Shown: in pieces, positions 1 to 5,505 of the stretch | How the letters are laid out: every line of letters begins with the position of its first letter | How positions within the stretch are numbered: position 1 is the first letter of the stretch | Origin: Actinomycetota bacterium | GTDB lineage: Bacteria; Actinomycetota; Coriobacteriia; Anaerosomatales; JAHIQC01 | DNA length: 7,720 bases | Reading direction: 5' to 3' | Assembly (NCBI GenBank): GCA_018902765.1 | Contig: JAHIQC010000360.1 | Coordinates: 1-7,720, forward strand | The notes under the pieces: generated by a model | Seen by the model: only the letters and a program-made list of their open reading frames with translations | The model's database searches: none | Told to the model about the DNA's origin: nothing | Translations under genes and position numbers: made by a program

Positions 1-51
1 ACTTTCATCACAATACCGCTCCTGGCCGTCTGCTCGAAGCGCTAGTTAGGT
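1..51 (-). repeat. attC site of cassette 7 (partial, cut by window edge)
   Basis: Recombination site of the leftmost cassette, read on the minus strand. Only the R''/L'' half is present: the heptamer ACCTAAC (plus strand gttaggt, 45-51) and the arm ctgctcgaagcgc at 30-42, which is the same arm seen in the attC sites at 4816 and 6256. The internal stretch tttcatcacaata also matches the loop of the attC at 6256. The R' half lies to the left of the window. The stop codon TAG of the Imm26-like gene follows the AAC of this R'' box directly. Confidence 0.85.
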
Positions 52-572
52 GCATCTTGATGCCTCGTGGGAGCGGGAAGCCCGAGTGCTCCGCGCACGG
101 CCTCTTCGATCGTCAGGTGATTCCCCAGGCCGAAGACAGAGCACGGTTCCTGCTTCGACAACAACCTGCGACCGGTCTCGTCGTGGTACGTGTCCGGCCT
201 CCCGTGTCCGGCGCGGCGGAAGCAGTGAGCGCCAAGCGTGTCCCCGGGCTCCAGATCAAGGTGCATGACGAACTCGAAGTACCCATCGAGCCAGCCACGG
301 CGGTTTACGATCGCCGGGGGGAGGAGCAGCCTGTCGGGCCGGAGATCATCCACGTGCGGCTCAGGTGAGTCCTGCGACGTGTCGTAGATGTAGACGAGCA
401 GACCCGCAATCCCAGAGCCGCTACCGCTGCGAGGGGGAATGTGAGCACTCGTGCTCACCACCCGTCCGAACAGGTACCGGCCATCAAGGCGCATCCGAAA
501 GACATCGCCGACTGCTTGCCGCTTGCGCGAACCCTCATTGAGTCGGTCGAGATGAGGTACCGGGTCAATCAA
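42..572 (-). CDS. Imm26-like immunity-family protein
   Basis: A 176-residue soluble protein with no signal peptide or membrane segment. Residues 22-39 (GDVFRMRLDGRYLFGRVV) followed by LLVYIYDT at 58-65 resemble the opening strands of the Imm26 immunity family, which shields cells against toxins of neighbouring strains; this is a family-level resemblance from pattern only. The C-terminal part (GLGNHLTIEEAVRGALGLP) is a predicted helix. The reading frame stays open to an ATG at 650, but that extension merely translates the attC at 599-658, so I chose TTG at 572, five bases behind the Shine-Dalgarno sequence GGGAGG (583-578). The stop TAG lies at the R'' box of the attC at the left edge. No cognate toxin is visible. 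The gene could also be an unrelated hypothetical; I am fairly sure it is a real cassette gene, less sure of the family. Confidence 0.6.
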   Translation of the reverse strand: MIDPVPHLDRLNEGSRKRQAVGDVFRMRLDGRYLFGRVVSTSAHIPPRSGSGSGIAGLLVYIYDTSQDSPEPHVDDLRPDRLLLPPAIVNRRGWLDGYFEFVMHLDLEPGDTLGAHCFRRAGHGRPDTYHDETGRRLLSKQEPCSVFGLGNHLTIEEAVRGALGLPAPTRHQDAPN

Positions 573-598
573 GGAATCCTCCCGACGCACCGGATTGC

Positions 599-658
599 AC
601 CTAACGTGTTTGGCTTGAGCAGTGAGCGAAGCGAATCTGCTCGAAGCCATTGTTAGAT
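599..658 (-). repeat. attC site of cassette 6
   Basis: Compact 60-base attC, minus-strand orientation. R'' is ATCTAAC (plus strand gttagat, 652-658) and R' is GTTAGGT (plus strand acctaac, 599-605). The arms ggcttgagcag (612-622) and ctgctcgaagcc (638-649) pair with one unpaired G on the high-coordinate arm, the extrahelical base that fixes orientation. The short loop makes it the smallest attC in the window. It separates higA from the Imm26-like gene. Confidence 0.92.
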
Positions 659-665
659 TCTGACT

Positions 666-971
666 CTACACCGCAACTGCGTGACCGTGAACCTCACGGT
701 CCAGTCGCCCGCCGAGCTCATCCGACGCCACGTCCAGGTCATAATCCGCCTGCAGGCCGAGCCAGAACTGCGGCGTCGTATCGAAGTAACGAGCGAGCCG
801 TAGCGCCGTCTCCGCGGTCACCCTGCGCTTGCCGAGGACGATCTCGTTGATACGCCGCGGCGAGACCCCGATATTCAGCGCCAGCCGGTTCTGGCTGAGA
901 TCGAGCGGAATGAGGAACTCCTCGAGCAGAACCTCTCCCGGGTGTACCGGAGCAAGCTTCTTGGTGGTCAT
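666..971 (-). CDS. higA: HigA-type antitoxin, XRE helix-turn-helix
   Basis: A 101-residue antitoxin that would bind and neutralise the HigB toxin encoded just upstream and repress their shared promoter. The N-terminal motif HPGEVLLEEF (10-19) followed by LSQNRLALNIGVSPRRINEIVLGKRRVTAETALRLARYF is the classical HigA (VapI-like) XRE helix-turn-helix, and length is normal for the family. ATG at 971 is preceded by AGGAGG. The gap from the higB stop is 17 bases, so the two are co-transcribed. The stop TAG lies 7 bases before the R'' box of the attC. As in typical hig loci the toxin gene comes first and the antitoxin second. Confidence 0.93.
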   Translation of the reverse strand: MTTKKLAPVHPGEVLLEEFLIPLDLSQNRLALNIGVSPRRINEIVLGKRRVTAETALRLARYFDTTPQFWLGLQADYDLDVASDELGGRLDREVHGHAVAV

Positions 972-988
972 GGCTGGCCTCCTCTCTT

Positions 989-1270
989 CTAGTGATAGTC
1001 CACGATCTCAACGTCGTAGGCGTCCCCGTCGTCCCACACGAAGCAGACGCGCCACGTGTCGTTGATCCGGATGCTGTGCTGGCCCACACGGTCGGCGCTC
1101 AGCTTCTCCAGTCGGTTGGCGGGAGGGCTCCGAAGGTCGTTGATGCCGTGGGCGTTGCTGAGCATCCGCAGCTTGCGGAGTGCGACGGCTTGGATGTCGC
1201 CGGGCAGCTTCTTGGAGAACTGCCGGTTGAACACCTTCTCGGTCTCGGAGTCTGCGAACGACTTGATCAT
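989..1270 (-). CDS. higB: HigB-type toxin, RelE/ParE superfamily
   Basis: A 93-residue putative ribosome-dependent mRNA endonuclease, the toxin of the pair with higA. The sequence fits the HigB family (PF05015): MIKSFAD..TEKVFNRQ at the start, a central helix of basic residues with LRMLSNAHGINDLRSPPANRLEKL, and the C-terminal strands QHSIRINDTWRVCFVW and DVEIVDYH that form the RelE-like sheet. Length is typical. The ATG at 1270 has no Shine-Dalgarno sequence, and a TATACT box ends only 8 bases upstream, so translation may start on a leaderless or nearly leaderless transcript. The gene looks intact, with no frameshift. Confidence 0.93.
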   Translation of the reverse strand: MIKSFADSETEKVFNRQFSKKLPGDIQAVALRKLRMLSNAHGINDLRSPPANRLEKLSADRVGQHSIRINDTWRVCFVWDDGDAYDVEIVDYH

Positions 1271-1278
1271 GGCCGAAG

Positions 1279-1305
1279 AGTATAACGCGACACGTCATAC
1301 GTCAA
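1279..1305 (-). promoter_or_regulatory. Candidate higBA promoter
   Basis: On the minus strand a -35 box TTGACG (1305-1300) and a -10 box TATACT (1284-1279) are separated by 15 bases, slightly short of the optimum. Transcription would start about at the first codon of higB. Four GTCA repeats at 1294, 1301, 1308 and 1314 (plus strand) overlap the -35 region and could be HigA binding sites. The promoter lies fully inside cassette 6. Confidence 0.5.
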
Positions 1306-1320
1306 GCGTCATGGTCATGA

Positions 1321-1405
1321 ATCTAACGTGCTAGGCATGAGCAGACGCGCATGCCCTCTCAGGTCAGTCTACCTTCTGGCGTTCTGCTCGATGCCTTTGT
1401 TCGAC
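1321..1405 (-). repeat. attC site of cassette 5
   Basis: 85-base attC, minus-strand orientation. R'' is GTCGAAC (plus strand gttcgac, 1399-1405) and R' is GTTAGAT (plus strand atctaac, 1321-1327). The arms ggcatgagcag and ctgctcgatgcc pair with one extra G on the high-coordinate arm. Arms and loop (accct/agtctacctt motifs) closely match the attC at 5506-5590, so the two form a subfamily. No gene is present from the higB start to the start of the membrane protein gene (1271-1641): the stretch holds the higBA promoter, this attC, and about 235 bases in which I see no convincing coding sequence. Confidence 0.93.
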
Positions 1406-2075
1406 AGACATGACTGGGCTCGGAGTCACATGCCACCTGCGCCCACGACGGCGCTCAGGTAGTCCGCGGTGCACCACCGCTTCCGTCCGGCGACGGGGAC
1501 CCTTGCGGCTGATGGCGGTCACAATCTCGCTCTTGATACGAGCTTGCCGAGCACGCCTGCCGCGGATAGAAAGGACTGGGTTCGCGGAATACTCCACCTA
1601 GAGGAATGAACCTCTCGGTCGCCCGAGAGGGGGTGACAGAAATGACGACTCATCAAGGAACCATACCGGCCCCCCACGGCTTCTTCGGTCTGCCCTCCAC
1701 ACGGACGGGCCGCGTATCCACATTGAGCTTCCTGCTCGCGCTTGTGCTCATAGTGCTCTTGGCGGCAGTGCCCGGGTTCAAGACGATTAGCATCGGGTCG
1801 CTCAACGTGGTTGCCATGATTACGTTCTTGGTCGTAGCCACGGCACTCGTGGCAGGCGCCATCGCGCTGATACGGGACAAAGAACGTTCGTGGATAGTCT
1901 GGCTTTCGACTGCGCTCCCGGCGCTCCTCGTAGGTTTCGAGTTGATTGAAGTGCTGTTCGGAGGGTGAGCGAGGCGCCACTCATTCATCACTGAGAGGCT
2001 TCCCGATTGCTTCATGCGCGCCCTGAGCGACCCTAGGATGCGCACGAGACCGAGCTCGCTGCGGGTTCTGTCGAA
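1327..2075. mobile_element. Integron cassette 5 (reverse-oriented membrane protein)
   Basis: A 749-base cassette whose only credible gene runs on the plus strand, opposite to the array direction. The leading heptamer GTTCGAC and its own R'' GTCGAAC match. About 100 bases lie between the gene's stop and the cassette's leading edge (1969-2069) and about 235 between its attC and the start codon; neither holds another supported gene. Confidence 0.85.
1642..1968 (+). CDS. Small hypothetical three-helix membrane protein
   Basis: A 108-residue protein of unknown function. After a 25-residue polar N-terminus there are three hydrophobic segments: roughly residues 26-47 (TLSFLLALVLIVLLAAVPGF), 53-77 (SLNVVAMITFLVVATALVAGAIALI) and 84-107 (SWIVWLSTALPALLVGFELIEVLFG). 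The charged loop RDKER separates the second and third. It therefore should sit in the cytoplasmic membrane. I chose ATG at 1642, preceded by GAGAGGGGG with 8 bases of spacing; an in-frame ATG at 1606 has its purine stretch directly abutting and is less likely. It is transcribed against the array, so it must use its own promoter, which I could not place with confidence. Small membrane proteins of unknown role are common in integron cassettes. Confidence 0.72.
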   Translation: MTTHQGTIPAPHGFFGLPSTRTGRVSTLSFLLALVLIVLLAAVPGFKTISIGSLNVVAMITFLVVATALVAGAIALIRDKERSWIVWLSTALPALLVGFELIEVLFGG

Positions 2076-2167
2076 CGTGTTGCGCATCAGCTGCGACGGC
2101 GCAGCGACACGCCTCCGTCCGAGTGTACATTGCCAGCGCCGGAGTCTGCTGAATGCGCTTGTTCGAC
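2070..2167 (-). repeat. attC site of cassette 4
   Basis: 98-base attC, the longest in the window, minus-strand orientation. R'' is GTCGAAC (plus strand gttcgac, 2161-2167); R' is GTTCGAC (plus strand gtcgaac, 2070-2076). The arms gcgcatcag and ctgaatgcgc pair with one extra A on the high-coordinate arm. Its loop differs from the other attC sites, so it belongs to neither of the two main subfamilies. It follows the dehydrogenase stop codon by 16 bases. Confidence 0.9.
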
Positions 2168-2183
2168 GGGGAATCGCCGCGGT

Positions 2184-3104
2184 CTAGGCCACCGCGATGA
2201 CAACAGTGCCGCGCTTGTGACCGTTGCCAACATACCGATGGGCTTCGGCGATGTCGGCCAGCTCGAAGGTGCGGTCAACGACGGGCAGCGATGCGCCGCA
2301 GGCGGCGAGATCTGCGACGATGGCCAGGTCGTCCCTCCGAAGCTTCGGGGTGCCGTCGTCGACTGAGATCGAATGGCCACCCGCAGCGAGCGCTCGCGCC
2401 GACTCCCGCATCGCCGTCGCACTCTTGCGCTTTCCGACGGCGTCGAGGATGAGGTCGTACGCGACTCCGTCTTCCCACATCTCGCCTGTCGTGTAGTCGA
2501 TCACGCTAGTCGCGCCGAGCGAGCGCACGAGGTCCAGGTTCGACGGACCGCACACGCCCGTGACCTCGGCTCCGAAATGCGTCGCCAGTTGGACCGCGCA
2601 CGTGCCCACCGCGCCCGATGCGCCGTAGACCAGGACCTTCTGTCCGCGAGAGAGTCCGCCCCGGCGCAGGGAGTGCATCGCAAGCAGTCCCCCATAGGGC
2701 AACGCCGCCGCGACGTCGTGAGTGAGCTCCGGTGGCCGAAGCACGATCAGACCGTCTTCGGGCCAGCAGACGTATTCCGCGTACGTGCCGAAGAGATGCC
2801 GGTTGAAGCCGAGGACCTCGTCGCCGACGCGGAAGGTGCGGCACTCCGGCCCGACGGCATCGACCGTGCCCGACAGCACCATGCCGAGGATGCGGCGTCG
2901 GGGCGCTGACCATCCGAGCGCGATGCGAGCCATCAGCTTGTATGCGGGACTGAGATCCAGTCCACGTACGTAGCAGTCGCTCGAGTTCACGGCTGTCGCC
3001 GAGATTCGTATACGGAGGTCGTTGCCCCGCGGCACTGGCTCGGCCACGTCCTCGAGCCTGAGGACCTCCGGAGGGCCGTAGCGAGTGCAGACGGCCGCCC
3101 TCAT
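2184..3104 (-). CDS. NAD(P)-dependent medium-chain dehydrogenase/reductase, quinone-oxidoreductase-like
   Basis: A 306-residue cytoplasmic oxidoreductase of the MDR superfamily. Residues 1-125 form the GroES-like domain (MRAAVCTRYGPPEVLRLEDV, then LSGTVDAVG and RVGDEVLGF). The Rossmann nucleotide-binding loop is GASGAVG at 161-167, followed by AVQLATHFGAEVTGVCG. The structural four-cysteine zinc loop of classical alcohol dehydrogenases is absent, so a zinc-independent quinone oxidoreductase or enone reductase activity using NADPH is more likely; the substrate is unknown. ATG at 3104 overlaps the stop of the DUF4386 gene by 4 bases (ATGA), so translation is coupled. The stop lies just ahead of the attC. 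The divergent TetR regulator presumably controls both genes. Length and motifs show an intact gene. Confidence 0.92.
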   Translation of the reverse strand: MRAAVCTRYGPPEVLRLEDVAEPVPRGNDLRIRISATAVNSSDCYVRGLDLSPAYKLMARIALGWSAPRRRILGMVLSGTVDAVGPECRTFRVGDEVLGFNRHLFGTYAEYVCWPEDGLIVLRPPELTHDVAAALPYGGLLAMHSLRRGGLSRGQKVLVYGASGAVGTCAVQLATHFGAEVTGVCGPSNLDLVRSLGATSVIDYTTGEMWEDGVAYDLILDAVGKRKSATAMRESARALAAGGHSISVDDGTPKLRRDDLAIVADLAACGASLPVVDRTFELADIAEAHRYVGNGHKRGTVVIAVA

Positions 3105-3892
3105 GACGCGCCTGCCGCGACGGACGGTACTGCGGCGTGGGGCAGGTCAACTCCCCGCACCACCGGTTCGGCGGCTATCGCGGACGTGTCGAAGCCCTTG
3201 GCTATCAACCACCCGGCGAGAACGAGCTCCTGCACGAAGATGGGGAATGCGAGCGGGATGTAGCTGGTGATGCGGTTGCCACTGAACAAGGAGAGCAGGC
3301 AGGCCGCCGTCAGCGCCAGTGTCGCGATCATGCCGAAGCCCGACAGCCAGCGGGGCAGGAGCCGCGCCCGGAAGAACAACAGGTTGTAGAGAAACCCGCC
3401 GACGCAGAAGGCGAACACTCCCAGCAACGACGCGGCGTAGGTACGCAGACTCAGGAGCGCGTCACCGATCGCCTGGAGCGATGCTCGGTCCGCTACCCCC
3501 GCCACGGCGAACTGCCCGCTGAGCTTGAGCAGGGCGAGCAGGCTCATGGCGCCGATCAGGTAGAACGCCGCTTCCAGCGTCCGGAAGACGACCGAGCCGA
3601 GGGCCCTGCCCGCACTCGCCCGCTTCAGGACCGGGTACATCGCTACCGCGATGCCGGCGCACGCGAGCGCGCCGATGACCTTCGCGAGCACGCCCGCAGC
3701 CGCCAAGCCGCCGTGAACGTAGAGCTGGGTCAGGTAGTCCGGACCGGAAAAGGAACGTAGGAGAGCGTCGCCTGCGAATCCGGCGACGTCTGCCACGATG
3801 AAGAGCAGGCCCGCGATTAGCGCCGCCCTGCGACTTGAACTCCTCCAGTCCAGCACCGCGTTCGGTTCGTGAACAGCATGATCCCTAGACAT
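3101..3892 (-). CDS. DUF4386 family integral membrane protein
   Basis: A 263-residue membrane protein of unknown function. About six hydrophobic segments are visible, near residues 22-42, 62-86, 101-122, 153-174, 184-206 and 210-232. The pattern LYNLLFFRARLLPRWLSGFG and the C-terminal PIFVQELVLAGWLIAKGF are characteristic of DUF4386 (PF14329). The tail after residue 233 is polar and probably cytoplasmic. ATG at 3892 follows a strong AGGAGG (3907-3902) with 9 bases of spacing. It is the first gene of a two-gene operon with the dehydrogenase, overlapping it by 4 bases. DUF4386 genes are often found beside dehydrogenases and TetR regulators, which agrees with this layout, but no reaction or transport role can be stated. 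Confidence 0.92.
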   Translation of the reverse strand: MSRDHAVHEPNAVLDWRSSSRRAALIAGLLFIVADVAGFAGDALLRSFSGPDYLTQLYVHGGLAAAGVLAKVIGALACAGIAVAMYPVLKRASAGRALGSVVFRTLEAAFYLIGAMSLLALLKLSGQFAVAGVADRASLQAIGDALLSLRTYAASLLGVFAFCVGGFLYNLLFFRARLLPRWLSGFGMIATLALTAACLLSLFSGNRITSYIPLAFPIFVQELVLAGWLIAKGFDTSAIAAEPVVRGVDLPHAAVPSVAAGAS

Positions 3893-3973
3893 CTCTTGGT
3901 TCCTCCTCTGGTCAGCTCCTCGTCGCGGCGCCGAGGACGTGTGGCCCGGGACGGCTCGAGCGAGTTCGACGTA

Positions 3974-3990
3974 TTAACAGTGTTCATATG
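3974..3990. promoter_or_regulatory. Candidate TetR operator 1
   Basis: TTAACAGTGTTCATATG, in which TTAACA-G-TGTTcA is a palindrome with one mismatch. It is one of two near-identical copies 35 bases apart in the divergent intergenic region, the usual place for a TetR-family operator. On the minus strand a possible -10 box TATGAA, 18 bases after TTAACA of operator 2, overlaps it, so binding here would block transcription of the DUF4386-dehydrogenase operon. Confidence 0.68.
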
Positions 3991-4008
3991 CCCACTGCAC
4001 ACTCTCTG

Positions 4009-4025
4009 TTAACAGTGTTAATATG
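4009..4025. promoter_or_regulatory. Candidate TetR operator 2
   Basis: TTAACAGTGTTAATATG, containing the perfect palindrome TTAACA-G-TGTTAA. On the minus strand its TTAACA can serve as the -35 box of the operon promoter; on the plus strand TAATAT (4019-4024), 17 bases after TGCACA (3996-4001), can be the -10 box of the repressor gene. One site could thus control both directions. Confidence 0.68.
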
Positions 4026-4095
4026 TCAAGGGGCAGCACCGTATGCGCCTGCCCCGGCCGAAGGAGGCGTCGTCATCGCTCGCACAACGGACAAC

Positions 4096-4740
4096 ATGAG
4101 GCCACGGGAGACGCTCAATCGAGAGCGTGTTCTGTTCGCGGCCGCGGAGCTCGCAGACGAGCGCGGGATCGACTCGGTCACGATGCGAGCGCTCGGCCGG
4201 AAGCTCGGGGTCGAGGCGGCAGCGCTCTACAACCACGTGGCGGGCAAGGACGACCTTCTCGACGGCTTGGTGGAGCTGGTCGTCTCGGACATCGACGTGC
4301 CCATGGACATCGACTGGAAGGAGGCGCTGCGGCGCCAGGCCTCGTCGACGCGCGAGCTCTTCGCACGGCACACCTGGGCTGCGGCCCTTATCGACTCACG
4401 CGACCGAACCGGGCCGAACAGGCTGTCTCTTGTCGACCGGGTCCTGGGCGTGCTCATGAGGGCCGGGTTCTCCCCGGCTGAGGCTGCGAACGCGACTTTG
4501 ATCCTCAACAGCTACACCTATGGCTTCGAGCGCGAGAGGCCCACACCCTCAATCCACGGTGACGCAGTCGGTACTGGGGAGGCGCAGGAGGTCTTGGCCG
4601 CGATCCCGGACGGGATGTACCCGAACGCGACCCGTGTCGCCAAGGAGTACGCCGCGACGCTCTTCGATCTGGACGCGGCGTTCGGCTACGGCTTGGGCCT
4701 GATCCTGGACGGTCTCGAGGGGTCGCTGGAACGAAGGTGA
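4096..4740 (+). CDS. TetR/AcrR family transcriptional repressor
   Basis: A 214-residue DNA-binding regulator. Residues 6-55 form the TetR helix-turn-helix domain: LNRERVLFAAAELADERGIDSVTMRALGRKLGVEAAALYNHVAGKDDLL, with the recognition helix ending in ALYNHV. The rest is an all-helical ligand and dimer domain like TetR_C (PF02909). It is divergent from the DUF4386-dehydrogenase operon and most likely represses it and itself through the two palindromes at 3974-4025. The start is uncertain: ATG at 4096 is the first plausible canonical codon but has no Shine-Dalgarno sequence. A strong AAGGAGG at 4061-4067 instead points to in-frame ATC at 4075, 7 bases away. The in-frame ATG at 3988 lies inside operator 1, upstream of the likely transcript start. 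The gene runs against the array direction. Confidence 0.9.
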   Translation: MRPRETLNRERVLFAAAELADERGIDSVTMRALGRKLGVEAAALYNHVAGKDDLLDGLVELVVSDIDVPMDIDWKEALRRQASSTRELFARHTWAAALIDSRDRTGPNRLSLVDRVLGVLMRAGFSPAEAANATLILNSYTYGFERERPTPSIHGDAVGTGEAQEVLAAIPDGMYPNATRVAKEYAATLFDLDAAFGYGLGLILDGLEGSLERR

Positions 4741-4815
4741 ACGCGTCGTCGACTGGCTACGTCGCCGCGGGCGCCACGACCGGTTCACGTCTCGACTCCG
4801 TGCGCCACACCCTCC

Positions 4816-4899
4816 GTCGAACGTGTTGCGCTTGAGCAGGCGCTCAGCGCTTTCATGAGTCTAGCGCTCCTGGCGCTCTGCTCGAAGCGCTTGTTCGAC
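4816..4899 (-). repeat. attC site of cassette 3
   Basis: 84-base attC, minus-strand orientation. R'' is GTCGAAC (plus strand gttcgac, 4893-4899) and R' is GTTCGAC (plus strand gtcgaac, 4816-4822). The arms gcgcttgagcag and ctgctcgaagcgc pair with one extra G on the high-coordinate arm. It is nearly identical to the attC at 6256-6339 apart from the core boxes and part of the loop. Confidence 0.95.
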
Positions 4900-4908
4900 C
4901 CACGCGGG

Positions 4909-5205
4909 CTAACGTCGCCCGCTCCAGTAGTACGGTCGTCTACTGCAATGCGCAACGGCCAGTATGCGCACATGGCCGCCGACGAAGGAGTAGACAAGTG
5001 AGTAAGGGAATCCGTTGACGAGCATTCTACGATTCCGGTCGCGCAACACCGCGCACGACTCCGGGTACGCGCGAATGTGATCAATCGCGCTCACCACGGC
5101 ATCGATGAACAACGAGCCGAGACCCCGGTGCTCTGTGTCGTAGTACGCGGCCGCCTCATTGAACTCGTCGCTGGCGACTTCATGGAACGAGTAGGACGCG
5201 ATCAC
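4909..5205 (-). CDS. RelE/ParE family toxin
   Basis: A 98-residue toxin of the plasmid-stabilisation RelE/ParE family (PF05016). Family features in order: Y5SFHEVASDEFNEAAAYYD at the N-terminal helix, GLGSLFIDAV with the second helix, IRAYPES, RRMLVNGFPYSLVY in the central sheet, and the C-terminal VRILAVAHCSRRPYYW with basic and aromatic residues. The target could be mRNA on the ribosome (RelE-like) or DNA gyrase (ParE-like); sequence alone does not settle this. The start is GTG at 5205, overlapping the antitoxin stop as GTGA, so translation is coupled to the antitoxin. The stop lies 9 bases ahead of the attC. It appears intact. Confidence 0.93.
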   Translation of the reverse strand: MIASYSFHEVASDEFNEAAAYYDTEHRGLGSLFIDAVVSAIDHIRAYPESCAVLRDRNRRMLVNGFPYSLVYSFVGGHVRILAVAHCSRRPYYWSGRR

Positions 5206-5426
5206 CTCAGGCGGGCCCGTGCATCAGCGATGACTTGGTCACCAGGAATCAGTCGAGCCGTGCCCGCGTCAATCTCTGCATCCCGCCGAGATGCCTCCTC
5301 GAGCCAGAGATGCTCGACCTCCGCTTCGCTGAGGGTGTCCAAGCTGAGAAGGAGATCGGACGCGAGTTCAGCTCGCTCCTCCGGGCTGAGCTGGCGTGCC
5401 ACTACCTTGAGTTCCTCGACAGTCAT
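5202..5426 (-). CDS. Addiction module antitoxin (TIGR02574-like)
   Basis: A 74-residue acidic antitoxin, first gene of the pair with the RelE/ParE toxin. Its sequence, MTVEELKVVARQLSPEERAEL followed by ASDLLLSLD and a helix with EVEHLWLEEASRRDAEIDAGTARLIPGDQVI, is typical of the addiction-module component that accompanies RelE/ParE toxins. An in-frame ATG at 5537 exists but lies in the attC and gives a non-homologous N-terminus; ATG at 5426 follows TGAGGT and is the better start. It overlaps the toxin start by 4 bases. It should neutralise the toxin by wrapping around it; whether it also binds DNA is unclear. Confidence 0.9.
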   Translation of the reverse strand: MTVEELKVVARQLSPEERAELASDLLLSLDTLSEAEVEHLWLEEASRRDAEIDAGTARLIPGDQVIADARARLR

Positions 5427-5462
5427 GGTGAACCTCACGTTCTTCGGGAAGCGCCTAACGCC

Positions 5463-5468
5463 ATTGTA
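5463..5468 (-). promoter_or_regulatory. Candidate -10 box for the cassette 3 toxin-antitoxin pair
   Basis: TACAAT on the minus strand, 36 bases upstream of the antitoxin ATG. A GCGACG 17 bases further upstream is only a weak -35 match. The -10 box begins at the edge of the 7-base inverted repeat AACGCCA (5457-5463) and TGGCGTT (5497-5503), which could hold an operator. Confidence 0.35.
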
Positions 5469-5505
5469 CGACGCAGCCACGACATCGTCGCTACCGTGGC
5501 GTTGG

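Larger units (their letters stand above)
1..604 (-). mobile_element. Integron cassette 7 (partial)
   Basis: Segment between the G^TT crossover of the attC at 599-658 and the partial attC at the left edge. It carries a single gene in array direction. Its leading heptamer GTTAGGT (605-599) is repeated as the complement in its own R'' (45-51). Only 32 bases separate the crossover from the start codon, so there is no visible room for a promoter inside the cassette. Confidence 0.85.
605..1326 (-). mobile_element. Integron cassette 6 (HigBA)
   Basis: A 722-base cassette bounded by the crossover points of the attC sites at 1321-1405 and 599-658. The leading heptamer GTTAGAT is matched by the R'' box ATCTAAC of its own attC. 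It contains a promoter, higB and higA, all in array direction, so it is a self-sufficient toxin-antitoxin cassette. Confidence 0.9.
2076..4821 (-). mobile_element. Integron cassette 4 (three genes with own repressor)
   Basis: A 2746-base cassette, several times the usual length, bounded by the attC sites at 4816-4899 and 2070-2167. Its leading heptamer and its R'' box match (GTTCGAC/GTCGAAC). No attC-like palindrome was found inside, so the dehydrogenase, DUF4386 and TetR genes appear to move as one unit. The genes and divergent control region are complete. Confidence 0.82.

Noticed and set aside
573..650. N-terminal extension of the Imm26-like gene to an ATG at 650
   Set aside because: The extra residues are a translation of the attC at 599-658 and precede the crossover point; TTG at 572 has a good Shine-Dalgarno sequence inside the cassette.
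662..673. Shared 12-mer actctacaccgc at the 3' ends of higA and of the IS110 transposase (7202-7213)
   Set aside because: Both encode a C-terminal Val-Ala-Val-stop type ending; flanking sequence shows no further identity, so chance is the simplest explanation.
1364..1597. A 77-codon minus-strand reading frame in cassette 5
   Set aside because: Arginine-rich, no recognisable fold, and it runs into the attC; it looks like a GC-rich chance frame.
2070..4899. Reading the array on the plus strand
   Set aside because: Core boxes alone are symmetric, but the extra unpaired base, gene stops within R'' boxes and promoter directions all favour the minus strand.
4908..4913. A second core-like ggctaacg next to the attC of cassette 3
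   Set aside because: It is the stop codon region of the RelE/ParE gene and has no paired arm.
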